A program made the position numbers and the translations under genes. Shown here one piece after another: positions 9,141 through 18,273 of a DNA stretch of 64,000 bases. The stretch comes from Candidatus Nitrosotalea sinensis (GTDB taxonomy: Archaea; Thermoproteota; Nitrososphaeria; Nitrososphaerales; Nitrosopumilaceae), in assembly GCF_900143675.1 (NCBI RefSeq), contig NZ_FRFC01000005.1:1-64000 (forward strand). Direction: 5' to 3'. Each line of letters opens with the position of its first letter. Positions within the stretch are counted from its first letter, which is position 1. The notes under the pieces were generated by a model that was not told the origin of the DNA, ran no database searches, and saw only the letters and a list, made by a program, of their open reading frames with translations.

Positions 9141-10316
9141 ATGGTCAAAGGCCAAGACTTGGCAGTAAGTTTAGAAGAATTCGGATTAAGCAAGTATGAG
9201 GCCCAAGCATATGTGGCCCTCATAACAAAAGGAACCATTTCAGCAGGTGAGCTTGCCTATTATTCAAACTTGCCAAGAACCAAGGTATACCCGACTCTTC
9301 TCAAGTTAGAGAAAAAAAAGATTGCAATGTTATCAAAAAGCAAACCTATCATGTGCACAGCGATTGCACCTGAAGATGCGTTTGATGAAATCATAGAAGA
9401 GCAGATCAATAAGGTTAATGCAATGAATAGCTTAATTACAAAATTAAAACAGCTAAGCGAAGATAGCAAAAAAGCAAGAGGTTCAGAGGAGCAGAGATAT
9501 TTCCATCTTGCTGCAAATTATGTCTTTAAGCAATTGCAGACAATGGTCGAAGGTTCAAAAACATCAGTACATGTAGTGATAGATTCATGGGGTTTGAATT
9601 TACTGTCACAGTGTAAGGAAGCTCTACTACATGCAATGCGAAAAAACATAGACATCAAAATGGTAATTCCGCCAAATCTTGTAGGATCTGAGACATTTCG
9701 TGAACTTCCCGCAGGAATTAAAATTAAAACATCAGACATTGCACAAAATATTTTCATTTTCGACGATTCCGAAATATTGATGATAAATAGCAACAATGGA
9801 AAAGGAGCAATATTTCATTCAAATGATGTACTTGGTACAAATCAAGTCAAGTCATTTGATCAAATATGGAAAAACAGTATCAAGATAAGCAATTTGAGTG
9901 ACATGACCAAGAGCGAAGCTCAAGAAACACTCAAGGCAGTTCAAATCATAACACAAAACGGATTAGGATATGTGTTAAATTCCATCATAAATTCAAAAAG
10001 TAAAGCAGTTGATATTGTAAATTTCCTAAACAAGAGCGGCATAGATGTAGAATCAAAGACATTAGATGAAATAATATCACTTGTAAATTCTACATTAGAC
10101 ATAACATGTTCAGGTCATCTCCGCTATGATTCCAATGCAAATCATTTTGTAATAGAATCAAAACTCAACAGTGGTCATTCCATCCCATGGGCACTAGTAC
10201 TTGAAGGATATCTAAACAAAAAAGGAATCAAAACTAAAATGATTTACAATGACCATGTTCATACAGGTGAAAGAATCCACATCAAAGTAGATTCAAAAAT
10301 AAGTATGCCTACATAA
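9141..10316 (+). CDS. TrmB-family transcriptional regulator
   Basis: A 391-residue protein. Residues 1-75 form the TrmB-type winged helix (LEEFGLSKYEAQAYVALITK, then a recognition helix near NLPRTKVYPTL). A coiled region follows, then a PLD-like/TrmB C-terminal effector domain (VHVVIDSWG, ILMINSNNGKGAIF). Related archaeal regulators bind small molecules, often sugars; the ligand here is unknown. A longer reading from 9087 adds 18 residues unlike the family, so I start at MVKGQDLA. The gene is divergent from the cdv operon across the inverted repeat at 9021-9040, making autoregulation and cdv control plausible. Confidence 0.85.
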   Translation: MVKGQDLAVSLEEFGLSKYEAQAYVALITKGTISAGELAYYSNLPRTKVYPTLLKLEKKKIAMLSKSKPIMCTAIAPEDAFDEIIEEQINKVNAMNSLITKLKQLSEDSKKARGSEEQRYFHLAANYVFKQLQTMVEGSKTSVHVVIDSWGLNLLSQCKEALLHAMRKNIDIKMVIPPNLVGSETFRELPAGIKIKTSDIAQNIFIFDDSEILMINSNNGKGAIFHSNDVLGTNQVKSFDQIWKNSIKISNLSDMTKSEAQETLKAVQIITQNGLGYVLNSIINSKSKAVDIVNFLNKSGIDVESKTLDEIISLVNSTLDITCSGHLRYDSNANHFVIESKLNSGHSIPWALVLEGYLNKKGIKTKMIYNDHVHTGERIHIKVDSKISMPT

Positions 10317-10353
10317 GGCATGAAGAGTCAGATTGTGACTATATACGATAAAT

Positions 10354-10363
10354 AGTTATATGT
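10354..10363 (+). promoter_or_regulatory. TATA-like box of the secreted-protein gene
   Basis: AGTTATATGT is centred about 27 nt before the ATG at 10385, predicting a leaderless mRNA. Confidence 0.5.
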
Positions 10364-10384
10364 ACTCCATTTGCTAAAAATCAT

Positions 10385-10993
10385 ATGAAAAGCACACCAG
10401 TCAAAGGCTTAACCGCTTTGACCTTGTCTGTTCTTGTAGCAGCAGTTGTTGCATCAAATGCTCCAGCTTTTGCAATTAATGGACATGGAACATCATACGG
10501 GCCTCAATTTGGTGCAGGACCATGGTTGACTTACACAGATGGCCTTAAGATCAATAGTGCTACATTTGATATCTCAGAAGGCAAAACTACAACAATCAAG
10601 ACACAGAAATTGTATGTAAACGACCAATCAGATATCACATTAAAGATCTACCATCACGCAAGTGCACAGAATATCCAACATGTTGGAATATTCATGAATT
10701 TGCATGGCAACAATCCTCAGGCATATCAAGCAAATACAGAAGTTGAATGGAACAAAAACAGTGGAGTATCAAAGCAAGATCCTAATGGAATCTTCAAGAG
10801 TGTAACTACTACAGTGAAATATGATGGAACTTTAATGTACATTACATTCCATCTAGTTCCAAGCAAGACAATGGATACAAGTCATATCATAGTTAGAGCA
10901 TGGGACAACAACCTCTCCACAGGTGAAGTTGTAGTCAAGAATGCAATCATGATAGGGAACATGCCAACCACATTCTCAAGCATGAGTCACTAA
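10385..10993 (+). CDS. Secreted protein of unknown function
   Basis: A 202-residue exported protein. Residues 1-30 form a clear signal peptide (KGLTALTLSVLVAAVVASNAP, cleavage after AFA). The mature part is beta-rich (INSATFDISEGKTTTIKTQKLYV, ITLKIYHHAS, VTTTVKYDGTLMYITFHLVP) and resembles an immunoglobulin-like or cupredoxin-like sandwich, but no Cys-His copper site is evident. I recognise no named family. It is monocistronic, with its own TATA-like box and a T-rich stretch after the stop. Likely an abundant envelope or periplasmic-type protein. Confidence 0.75.
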   Translation: MKSTPVKGLTALTLSVLVAAVVASNAPAFAINGHGTSYGPQFGAGPWLTYTDGLKINSATFDISEGKTTTIKTQKLYVNDQSDITLKIYHHASAQNIQHVGIFMNLHGNNPQAYQANTEVEWNKNSGVSKQDPNGIFKSVTTTVKYDGTLMYITFHLVPSKTMDTSHIIVRAWDNNLSTGEVVVKNAIMIGNMPTTFSSMSH

Positions 10994-11035
10994 GTCACCA
11001 ATAATTCATTTTTCCATTTTTTATCATTTTTGTAC

Positions 11036-11047
11036 CTTTATAATATG
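11036..11047 (+). promoter_or_regulatory. TATA-like box of ileS
   Basis: CTTTATAATATG is centred about 28 nt before the ileS ATG at 11070. Confidence 0.5.
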
Positions 11048-11069
11048 ACACCAGTCATTTTATCACAGA

Positions 11070-14000
11070 ATGCAACTATCAACGGATTTTGATCCAAAAA
11101 AGATAGAAGATATTGTAAAAACCCAAACATCAGAATTAGATTTAGAGAAATTAATTTTCCAGTCTCAAAACAAGACAAAAAAAATCGCATTTATCGAAGG
11201 ACCCCCCACTATGAATGGCACTCCACATGCAGGACATTTGCGTGGAAGGATAATGAAGGATTTATGGTACAGATACATGACTTTGCGTGGATACAAGGTA
11301 ATTTTTAATGCAGGATGGGATACTCAAGGACTTCCAGTAGAACTGCAGGCAGAAAAAGAACTTGGAATAACAGGCGGAAAATCACAGGTCATAGAATCAG
11401 TAGGCATTGAAAAAATAGTAAACGAGTGTAAAAAAATCGTATATAGATTTAATGAAAAATGGGTTGAAATGGACAAACTACTCGGCATGTCATTTAATCA
11501 AAAAAACGCATATTGGACATACAAAGATAAATACATTGAAAGAGAGTGGAAATATCTTAAGAAGGCATTAGAACTAGGGATTTTATCAGAATCATACAAG
11601 GTTGTAGCATACTGTCCTAGCTGCCAAACATCACTCAGTCACGCAGAAGTAAATCAGGGATATGACACTGTAGTAGATCCATCATTATATTACAAAGTCA
11701 AGCTAAAAGATGAAGATGCATACCTAATTGTTTGGACAACAATGCCATTCACACTAGTTACAGATACAATGGTAGGTCTTAATCCTGATGAAAATTATAC
11801 GTATGTAAAGATAGCAGCAGAAACTTGGATTGTAGCAGAAAAAAGATTAGTTGAATTTATGAAAGAAACAAAAACTGACGAATATACCATAATCAAAACA
11901 GTCAGGGGAGATGCATTTGAAGAGAAAAAATACATTCATCCACTATTAGATCAAATTTCCGGTCTTGAAGAATTTTCAAAATCGGACAAGTTCCATATTG
12001 CAGTTGCAGAAAGTTTTGTAGACATACAGACAGGTAGTGGCCTTGTTCATTTATCTCCAGCAAATGGAGAAGAGGATTTCGAAATTGCTAGCAAGCGAAA
12101 GATACCAATATTCAACCCCATAGACGATGAAGCTAAATTTACAAAACAAGCTGGCATCTATTCAGGATTATTTGTAAGAGATGCAGATGAAAAGATAGTG
12201 GAAGCACTAAGAGAGAAAGGTGCACTTGTAAAAATTGGAAAAATAAAACATCAATACCCATTATGCTGGAGATCACAGCATAAATTGCTCTGGCTTGCAA
12301 GAAGAGGATTCTTTTATTTTCTTGACAGGTTGGGAGATAAAGCAGTAAAAGCGGCAGAAAATGTAGAGTATTTTTTCGAACCTCCTAGAAACAGATTCCT
12401 TGAAATAATAAAAGACAAGCATCCATGGTGTATATCACGTGAACGTGTTTGGGGATGTCCATTACCTGTATGGAATTGTAAAAACTGTAATCACAACAAA
12501 TGGTTTTTCTCAAGAAATGACATTATCAAGTCCGCATCAGAACTTCCAGATGGGCCAAACTTTGAGTTGCACAAGCCATGGATTGACAACATAGTCATAA
12601 AATGTGAAAAATGTGGAAACAACATGGAAAGAGAACAATTCGTTTTAGATACATGGCACAATAGCGGAGCTGCCCCATTTGCATCCCTGTCAGACGCGGA
12701 CTATAATGAACACATTCCAGCACTGTTTCTTACAGAAGGAATAGATCAGACAAGAGGTTGGGCATACACATTACTGATAGAAAATGTGATCTTTAACAAT
12801 GCTCCAATTGCTCCATTCAAATCATTTTTGTTTCAAGGTCATGTACTTGACAAAAATGGTAACAAAATGAGCAAGAGTAAAGGAAATGTAATGGACGCAT
12901 CAGAATTACTTGGAAAGTATTCTGTAGATTTGATAAGGCTGTACTTTATGTGGAAATCAAGTCCAATAGAACCAATTAATTTTAGCACAGACGAGATGAC
13001 ATCAAGACCATATCAAATACTCAGCACGTTGTATCACTTGCATCTTTATTTTAAACAAAATAGCGAGTACGACAAATATGATAACAAAATTTACGATATT
13101 AAATGGTCAAAAGATAAGAACATTCTAAAAGAATCAGAGATTTGGGCCTTATCAAAACTACAAAAATTAATCACATCAGTTACAGAGTCACTTGACAAGT
13201 GTAGATTTCATGAAGCTGCAAGAGCAATAGACGACTATTTGATAAATTCAGTAAGTCAAGTCTACATTCCAATCACAAGAGAAGAGTTGTGGGCAGAAGA
13301 TGAATCACAAAAAGAAAGACGATTTGCAATTTATGCAACACTTGCAGAGATATTAAAGACATTAGACATATTACTACATCCAATTTGTCCTTTTACAACC
13401 CAATATCTTTACAGAACAATATTTTCAGATAAGGAAAATATATTATTAGAAGATTTTCCCATTCCGCAGACAGCCCTAACCAACGACAGTGTTGAAGAAG
13501 CCTTTGATCTAATGAAAGAATCAGTATCAATATCCGCAGCAGCTAGAATGAAAGGCAAGCTAAAGAGAAGATGGCCACTTGAAGAAGCAATAATTTGTGT
13601 AAGTCCAGGTCAAAAAACTAAGATAGAATCATTATCAGAGTTATTGCGTTCACAACTTAATGTAGAAAAATATAATGTTGTAGAGATACCAAAATCCGAC
13701 GGGTTGGAATTAGTATCAAACCTATTGCGTGCACAACTTCCAATAACTCCCAAAGTTGAACTTGAGCGAAAGAAAATAGGCCCAAAGGCAAAACAAGACA
13801 TGGGCAAATTACTTGACAAATTCTCAAATACAGATCCTGCCACGATAGTTGACAGCCTCTTGAAAAGTGGTTCCTATGTTTTTGATCTCGGAGACAACAA
13901 ATTGGAATTATTAAAAGAAGATTTCATTGTAAGCTATTTAGAAAAAGAAGGATTTGCCACATCAAACAGAGACTCGCTCATTGTATTCATAAGCACCACA

Positions 14001-14270
14001 AGGAATCGCGACATGTTATCAAGAGGTCTAATAAGAGACATTGCACGCAGACTTCAAGTATTAAGAAAGGAGAGAGGATACACACCTACAGATATTCTAG
14101 AAGCTGCATACATTTTGGGTCTTGATGAAGAATCACTAGATATGACAAAAGAGAAACAGTCAGATCTTGCATATTTGGTGCGAGTAAAAAGGATAGAGTT
14201 TGAGGACAAGGCTAAAAACTACAAAGATGAAGACTTGGATGGTCAAAAGATTCGAATCTCGGTTGAGTAG
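11070..14270 (+). CDS. ileS: Isoleucyl-tRNA synthetase
   Basis: A 1066-residue class Ia synthetase of the long archaeal/eukaryotic type that attaches isoleucine to tRNA-Ile. The HIGH-type motif is HAGH at 53-56 in PPTMNGTPHAGH; KMSKSKGN is near residue 600. The CP1 editing domain lies between (VVWTTMPFTL-like LIVWTTMPFTL, then GSGLVHLSPANGEEDF). The WNCKNCNH and CEKCGNN cysteine pairs form the zinc knuckles. The C-terminal anticodon-binding region is present, so the protein is full length. It has its own promoter; the next gene follows 45 nt downstream. Confidence 0.97.
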   Translation: MQLSTDFDPKKIEDIVKTQTSELDLEKLIFQSQNKTKKIAFIEGPPTMNGTPHAGHLRGRIMKDLWYRYMTLRGYKVIFNAGWDTQGLPVELQAEKELGITGGKSQVIESVGIEKIVNECKKIVYRFNEKWVEMDKLLGMSFNQKNAYWTYKDKYIEREWKYLKKALELGILSESYKVVAYCPSCQTSLSHAEVNQGYDTVVDPSLYYKVKLKDEDAYLIVWTTMPFTLVTDTMVGLNPDENYTYVKIAAETWIVAEKRLVEFMKETKTDEYTIIKTVRGDAFEEKKYIHPLLDQISGLEEFSKSDKFHIAVAESFVDIQTGSGLVHLSPANGEEDFEIASKRKIPIFNPIDDEAKFTKQAGIYSGLFVRDADEKIVEALREKGALVKIGKIKHQYPLCWRSQHKLLWLARRGFFYFLDRLGDKAVKAAENVEYFFEPPRNRFLEIIKDKHPWCISRERVWGCPLPVWNCKNCNHNKWFFSRNDIIKSASELPDGPNFELHKPWIDNIVIKCEKCGNNMEREQFVLDTWHNSGAAPFASLSDADYNEHIPALFLTEGIDQTRGWAYTLLIENVIFNNAPIAPFKSFLFQGHVLDKNGNKMSKSKGNVMDASELLGKYSVDLIRLYFMWKSSPIEPINFSTDEMTSRPYQILSTLYHLHLYFKQNSEYDKYDNKIYDIKWSKDKNILKESEIWALSKLQKLITSVTESLDKCRFHEAARAIDDYLINSVSQVYIPITREELWAEDESQKERRFAIYATLAEILKTLDILLHPICPFTTQYLYRTIFSDKENILLEDFPIPQTALTNDSVEEAFDLMKESVSISAAARMKGKLKRRWPLEEAIICVSPGQKTKIESLSELLRSQLNVEKYNVVEIPKSDGLELVSNLLRAQLPITPKVELERKKIGPKAKQDMGKLLDKFSNTDPATIVDSLLKSGSYVFDLGDNKLELLKEDFIVSYLEKEGFATSNRDSLIVFISTTRNRDMLSRGLIRDIARRLQVLRKERGYTPTDILEAAYILGLDEESLDMTKEKQSDLAYLVRVKRIEFEDKAKNYKDEDLDGQKIRISVE

Positions 14271-14315
14271 TGATTCATCCATTGTATTAAATAATAAAAA
14301 ATATCATCGTATCTT

Positions 14316-14645
14316 ATGCCCAAACAGATAACCCTAGATGGTTGGCTCATATCACATTTTTCAGTTTTATTAAAAAAAGCATCATCGTATGTTACCAAGA
14401 CAAAGGTTCCTCTAGTGTTATACCGAAATACAATAGAGGAGGAAGGCGAAGCATATCAAGAAACAGTGTGCACCATAACTGAGGGATATATCATAGTACA
14501 AGTAATCACATCAGGAGGCGGAGTAGTGCCTAGTTTCCAACAACAGTTTGTCTTCACATTGGAAGAGTTTCCAAATTGGCTTATGAAGAAGAGCAAAGAC
14601 TTGTTTCTCCAATGTGTAGATGTCCTTGAAGAACAGTTCAGTTAG
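14316..14645 (+). CDS. Conserved hypothetical protein
   Basis: A 109-residue soluble protein with no motif I recognise. It contains beta-strand-like stretches (VPLVLYRNTIEEE, CTITEGYIIVQVITSGGG) and a helical C-terminus (FPNWLMKKSKDLFLQCVDVLEEQF). No signal peptide or membrane segment is seen. It follows ileS on the same strand but an A/T-rich stretch (TTAAATAATAAAAAATAT) before its ATG suggests its own promoter. Codon use matches the neighbours, so I take it as a real lineage-specific gene. Confidence 0.65.
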   Translation: MPKQITLDGWLISHFSVLLKKASSYVTKTKVPLVLYRNTIEEEGEAYQETVCTITEGYIIVQVITSGGGVVPSFQQQFVFTLEEFPNWLMKKSKDLFLQCVDVLEEQFS

Positions 14646-14972
14646 ATTCCAATTTACAATATATCACAAAATTATATTTTTATGATAATGAGGCTTAAAA
14701 ATAGCCACACTAGAGATAAAATCAGTTTTGGGGCCATACCAGGCAAGAGGGTGTCATTTGACACTCGGTACTGACCCCAAAACATTTCATCGTATTTTCA
14801 TACGAACCTTTAGTTGCAAACAACATACTACTATAATTGCATTATGCATAGTATCCCATAATTAAGAAAGAAAACAAATGAATTTGAAATACAATTACCA
14901 TGGATCAGATCACCGCGTAGAAAGAAAATACAGCAAACAGATTATAAAGACCATAAAAATGAAAACTCACAA
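14646..14972 (+). promoter_or_regulatory. Intergenic region with hairpins and two TATA-like boxes
   Basis: This 327-nt gap holds no protein gene I can support. ATTATATTTT (14671-14680) could start a transcript near 14700. ATTATAAAGA (14941-14950) is centred 28 nt before the sucC ATG, so sucC probably has its own leaderless promoter and the hairpins between are not in its leader. Besides the candidate RNA at 14690-14805, ATACTA (14825-14830) pairs with TAGTAT (14849-14854) around an inner ATAAT/ATTAT stem. Confidence 0.5.
14690..14805 (+). ncRNA. Candidate structured small RNA
   Basis: GTTTTGGGG (14725-14733) pairs perfectly with CCCCAAAAC (14775-14783). Inside, TACC (14737-14740) pairs with GGTA (14767-14770), and GTGTCA (14751-14756) with TGACAC (14759-14764), giving one long interrupted stem. 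A second hairpin, CGTAT-TTTC-ATACG, follows at 14791-14804. An ACA sits at the foot of the main stem, reminiscent of H/ACA guide RNAs, but the internal loops are too small for a standard pocket. Boundaries are estimates. No known family recognised. Confidence 0.4.
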
Positions 14973-16085
14973 ATGCGATTATTAGAATACCAAGCAAAAT
15001 CTTTGTTTGCAGAGTATAACATTCCCATTCCAAAAGGATTGACATCTACCAATATTGAACAAGGTAGAAAAGATGCAACTACGCTTGGATTTCCATTTGT
15101 AATAAAGGCACAGATGGCAGTAGGTGGAAGAGGAAAAGCAGGTGCAATTCAGAAATGCCAGAATGCAGATGAATTTGAATTAAAGTATCCAGATATAATG
15201 CAGAAGGTTGTCAAAGGAGAAAAAACCAGGGCAATACTGCTTGAGAAAATGGCAGATATTAAAAAAGAGCTATATTTGTCATTGTTCTTGAATAGAGGCA
15301 AACGCTGCTATACAATAATTGCATCAGGTGAAGGAGGTGTTGAAATAGAATCTGTTAAAAACCAAGTGATTCGAGAGGTTGGACTTGGTAATGTGGATGC
15401 AAAAACTGCAGAAGAAGTAGGAAAACAAATAGGATTGAAGGACAGACCTTTATCTCAATTTGTAGATATATTACAAAAATTAGCCAAGATCACAGTAGAA
15501 AAAGAGACAGAACTAGCAGAGATAAACCCATTAGCAATTCTTGGAGACGAATCAGTTGTTGCATTAGACGGCAAGGTCATCATAGATGACAATTCAATGT
15601 TCAGACATGATGAATTACGTAAATTCCAAGAGGTTTCAGAGCTTGAAGAAAGGGCAGAAAAAAGTGGGTTTTCACTTGTTGAATTAGATGGAAACATAGC
15701 AGTTGTAGGAAACGGCGCAGGATTAGTCATGTCTACTCTAGACATGTTATCAGATAATGGTGGAAAACCAGCTTGCTTTTTAGATGTAGGTGGAGGAGCT
15801 ACAACAGAAACAGTGTATGAGGCACTCACATTAATCAGTAAAATGAAAAAAGTTAAGGGAATATTGGTAAATCTGTACGGAGGAATTGTGAAAACTACTA
15901 CAGTTGCAACTGCATTCATTAAAGCATATGATGACAAGGTCATTGATCTTCCAGTATTTGCAAGAATGTCAGGTGCAGAAGCAGACAAATCAAAAGAAAT
16001 GCTAAAAGGGTCAAGAACAAAGATGTTTGACACTATTGAAGAAGCAATAAATGCAGCAGTAATTGAGATGAATAAAAATGGTTGA
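14973..16085 (+). CDS. sucC: Succinyl-CoA synthetase (ADP-forming) beta subunit
   Basis: A 370-residue ATP-grasp beta subunit that, with SucD, interconverts succinyl-CoA and succinate with ATP formation. The start MRLLEYQAKSLFAEYNIPIPKG is diagnostic. FVIKAQMAVGGRGKAG is the ATP-grasp loop, ELAEINPLAI the metal site and LVNLYGGIVKTT the C-terminal signature near the phosphohistidine contact. It overlaps sucD by 8 nt. In this lineage succinyl-CoA is also a branch metabolite of the 3HP/4HB cycle, so the enzyme links the cycle to TCA-type reactions. Confidence 0.95.
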   Translation: MRLLEYQAKSLFAEYNIPIPKGLTSTNIEQGRKDATTLGFPFVIKAQMAVGGRGKAGAIQKCQNADEFELKYPDIMQKVVKGEKTRAILLEKMADIKKELYLSLFLNRGKRCYTIIASGEGGVEIESVKNQVIREVGLGNVDAKTAEEVGKQIGLKDRPLSQFVDILQKLAKITVEKETELAEINPLAILGDESVVALDGKVIIDDNSMFRHDELRKFQEVSELEERAEKSGFSLVELDGNIAVVGNGAGLVMSTLDMLSDNGGKPACFLDVGGGATTETVYEALTLISKMKKVKGILVNLYGGIVKTTTVATAFIKAYDDKVIDLPVFARMSGAEADKSKEMLKGSRTKMFDTIEEAINAAVIEMNKNG

Positions 16086-16998
16086 TCTTTTTGAATTACT
16101 AATTGGAAAGGAAGGAGACAAGGACTTCAAAAAGAAGCCAGTCATAGTGCAAGGCATCACAGGTAAGTTTGGAGCATTTCATACCCAGCAAATGTTGGCA
16201 TATGGAACAAACATAGTAGCAGGAGTTACACCTGGAAAAGGCGGACAAAAACTAGAGGGTGTTCCAATATACGAAACAATGAAAGAAGCTGTAGATGCCA
16301 CTGGTGCTAAAATTTCAATAATATTTGTACCAGCCAAATTCTTCTTGTCAGCTGCAGTAGACGCATTAGAATCAGGAATAAAACTATTGATTGCAATACC
16401 AGAACATGTACCTATCAGAGATGCATTAACTGTAGTAGAGCTTGCAAAGAAAAAAGATGCCATAGTAATAGGTCCAAACACTCCAGGAATCATAGTTCCC
16501 GGAGTAATGAAGATAGGAATCATGCCAGCATCCCCATTCAAGCAAGGAAGAATTGCAGTAATTTCCAGAAGTGGTACGTTGATGTATGAAGCATCACATA
16601 ATTTGTCAGTTGCCAATTTTGGTCAGAGCATATGCCTTGGAATTGGAGGCGATCCCATTAATGGAACACCGCTAATTGAGGCATTTGACACAATAAGAAA
16701 TGGTGCAAATATCGACGGTATTGTTGTAGTGGGAGAAATAGGAGGAGACGCAGAAGAAATGTTAGCTCAGCACATAATTGATACAAAATTTGACAAACCA
16801 GTTGTGGCATACATTGCAGGAAGAGCAGCTCCAAAAGAAAAGAGAATGGGACATGCAGGTGCCATAGTATATGGAAACTATGGGTCTGCAGAATCAAAGG
16901 TTGCCATGTATGCAAAAGCAAATGTACCAGTAGCCAAAAGACCAGCCGAGGTATCCATGCTCCTAGCAGGAAAAATAGGAAAAGGTAGAATCAAATAG
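16078..16998 (+). CDS. sucD: Succinyl-CoA synthetase alpha subunit
   Basis: A 306-residue alpha subunit binding CoA and carrying the phosphorylated histidine. The CoA-binding Rossmann start is VQGITGKFGAFHTQQML; GPNTPGIIVPG and ISRSGTLMYE are the family motifs; the active-site His lies in KRMGHAGAIV near residue 262. It overlaps the sucC end by 8 nt, so the two are translationally coupled. Only 22 nt separate it from the L40e gene, which may be part of the same transcript. Confidence 0.95.
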   Translation: MVDLFELLIGKEGDKDFKKKPVIVQGITGKFGAFHTQQMLAYGTNIVAGVTPGKGGQKLEGVPIYETMKEAVDATGAKISIIFVPAKFFLSAAVDALESGIKLLIAIPEHVPIRDALTVVELAKKKDAIVIGPNTPGIIVPGVMKIGIMPASPFKQGRIAVISRSGTLMYEASHNLSVANFGQSICLGIGGDPINGTPLIEAFDTIRNGANIDGIVVVGEIGGDAEEMLAQHIIDTKFDKPVVAYIAGRAAPKEKRMGHAGAIVYGNYGSAESKVAMYAKANVPVAKRPAEVSMLLAGKIGKGRIK

Positions 16999-17020
16999 CA
17001 GGAGATAAAAGAAAAAAGAA

Positions 17021-17188
17021 ATGCCAATTACAGATCCACTTAAGAAATCAATAGCCCAAAAGGCAAGACTTCACTTCAAAGTCTGTTTTTCATGCGGTGC
17101 AAAAAACCCAATCAGTGCATCCAGATGCCGCAAATGTAGAAACATATACCTTAGACTAAAGAACCGAACTTTAGGAATCAAAAAGTAG
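17021..17188 (+). CDS. rpl40e: 50S ribosomal protein L40e
   Basis: A 55-residue basic protein starting at the ATG 22 nt after sucD. Zinc ribbon Cys22, Cys25, Cys36 and Cys39 in VCFSCGAKNP...CRKCR match archaeal L40e, as do the basic C-terminus (LRLKNRTLGIKK) and the N-terminal DPLKKSIAQKAR. In eukaryotes the same protein is fused to ubiquitin; here it stands alone. Its stop lies one base from the stop of the convergent minus-strand gene. Confidence 0.93.
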   Translation: MPITDPLKKSIAQKARLHFKVCFSCGAKNPISASRCRKCRNIYLRLKNRTLGIKK

Positions 17189-17189
17189 C

Positions 17190-17474
17190 CTAACAGTCTC
17201 CGCCGCAGCCACAACTATCTTGAACAAATTTCAGAGGGTTTTTGGCGTCATATTTTGCTTTTTGATAATGCGCAGCATTAAGAATTCTTTCAGACAGGGA
17301 AGGATTTTCTCCCATATTAGCTGCAAGCCAATCTTCAATCTCACCAATCTTATACACGTCACCATTTGACAATATTTCCTTGAATGTGTTTTTGAAAAGA
17401 TCTTGAGAATCATCAGATGGAATAATGGATTTTAAATGGTTTAACAGGACAAGTGATTTTTCTGAAAGAGGCAT
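17190..17474 (-). CDS. Hypothetical protein with CGCGGDC tail
   Basis: A 94-residue helical protein ending in a Cys-rich tail (CGCGGDC) that could bind a metal or a persulfide. The body has no family I recognise (LSEKSLVLLNHLKSIIP, IEDWLAANMGENPSLSERIL). It converges with L40e end to end and is divergent from tpiA, with A/T-rich DNA (ATATATATTAAGTATA) between them that can serve both starts. Coding is supported by length, composition and the absence of a better reading on the other strand. Confidence 0.7.
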   Translation of the reverse strand: MPLSEKSLVLLNHLKSIIPSDDSQDLFKNTFKEILSNGDVYKIGEIEDWLAANMGENPSLSERILNAAHYQKAKYDAKNPLKFVQDSCGCGGDC

Positions 17475-17552
17475 GAATTAACAAATATATATTAAGTATA
17501 AGAATTTTCCAGGATTTCTTGATATATATGGAACTGCAAGATTTTGTGAAAC

Positions 17553-18215
17553 ATGTTTGTAATCAACTTTAAAAATTATGAAGAAATAGCAGGCGAGAAT
17601 GCAACAAGATTAACAAAAATTGCTACAGAAGTTGCAAAAAAATACGAAATAACCATTGCCGTATGTCCACCGCAACATTTGCTTTCCGAGATATCAAAAA
17701 TTTCTTCTAATGTTTTTGCCCAACATCTTGACAATTCAAAAATAGGTAGTACTACAGGTTTTGTAATACCAGAAATTGTAAAAAAATCCAACGCCAAAGG
17801 TTCCCTGATAAATCACAGTGAACACCGAATACCACCAAAGGAGATTGAAGATCTAGTCAACAGACTACGAAATTTAGGCATGATATCAATTGTTTGTGTA
17901 CAAGATGTAAAAGAGGCTCAAATGTATGCCAAACTCAATCCAAATTATATTGCCATAGAACCTCCTGAACTCATAGGCAGTGGCAAGGCAGTATCAAAAG
18001 AAAAACCAGAAATAATTACAGAATCAGTGCAGGCAGTAAAAGAAGCAAACAATTCCACTCAATTATTATGCGGTGCTGGAATTGTATCAGGCGAAGATGT
18101 ATCACAAGCATTAAAGCTTGGCGCAAAAGGAATATTGGTTGCAAGCGGGATTGTAAAATCAACAGACTGGCAAAAATCCATAGAAGAGTTTGCAGTAGAG
18201 TTTACCAAAAAATAA
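17553..18215 (+). CDS. tpiA: Triosephosphate isomerase (archaeal short type)
   Basis: A 220-residue TIM barrel interconverting dihydroxyacetone phosphate and glyceraldehyde 3-phosphate in gluconeogenesis. Asn5/Lys7 in INFKNYE, the catalytic His88 in NHSEHR and the catalytic Glu136 in IAIEPPELIGSG are all present, and CGAGI and GILVASGIV form the phosphate-binding loops. About 220 residues is normal for archaeal tetrameric enzymes, shorter than the bacterial form of about 250. It stands alone, between the Cys-tailed gene and mscL. Confidence 0.95.
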   Translation: MFVINFKNYEEIAGENATRLTKIATEVAKKYEITIAVCPPQHLLSEISKISSNVFAQHLDNSKIGSTTGFVIPEIVKKSNAKGSLINHSEHRIPPKEIEDLVNRLRNLGMISIVCVQDVKEAQMYAKLNPNYIAIEPPELIGSGKAVSKEKPEIITESVQAVKEANNSTQLLCGAGIVSGEDVSQALKLGAKGILVASGIVKSTDWQKSIEEFAVEFTKK

Positions 18216-18273
18216 ATTCCACTTATAGAACCTTTTGCATGAATAATATATACGCCTAAAATCAAAACATCGC

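Noticed and set aside
14690-14805. tRNA, 5S rRNA, SRP RNA or RNase P RNA
   Set aside because: No T-loop consensus, no cloverleaf and none of the conserved cores of these RNAs; the size is wrong for SRP and RNase P RNA.
14690-14972. Riboswitch in the sucC leader
   Set aside because: sucC has a TATA-like box 28 nt before its ATG, so the hairpins probably lie outside its mRNA, and no known aptamer consensus is visible.
15455-16033. Minus-strand frame of 192 codons inside sucC
   Set aside because: It is a shadow of a clearly recognised gene, with Ser/Pro-biased composition typical of antisense reading.
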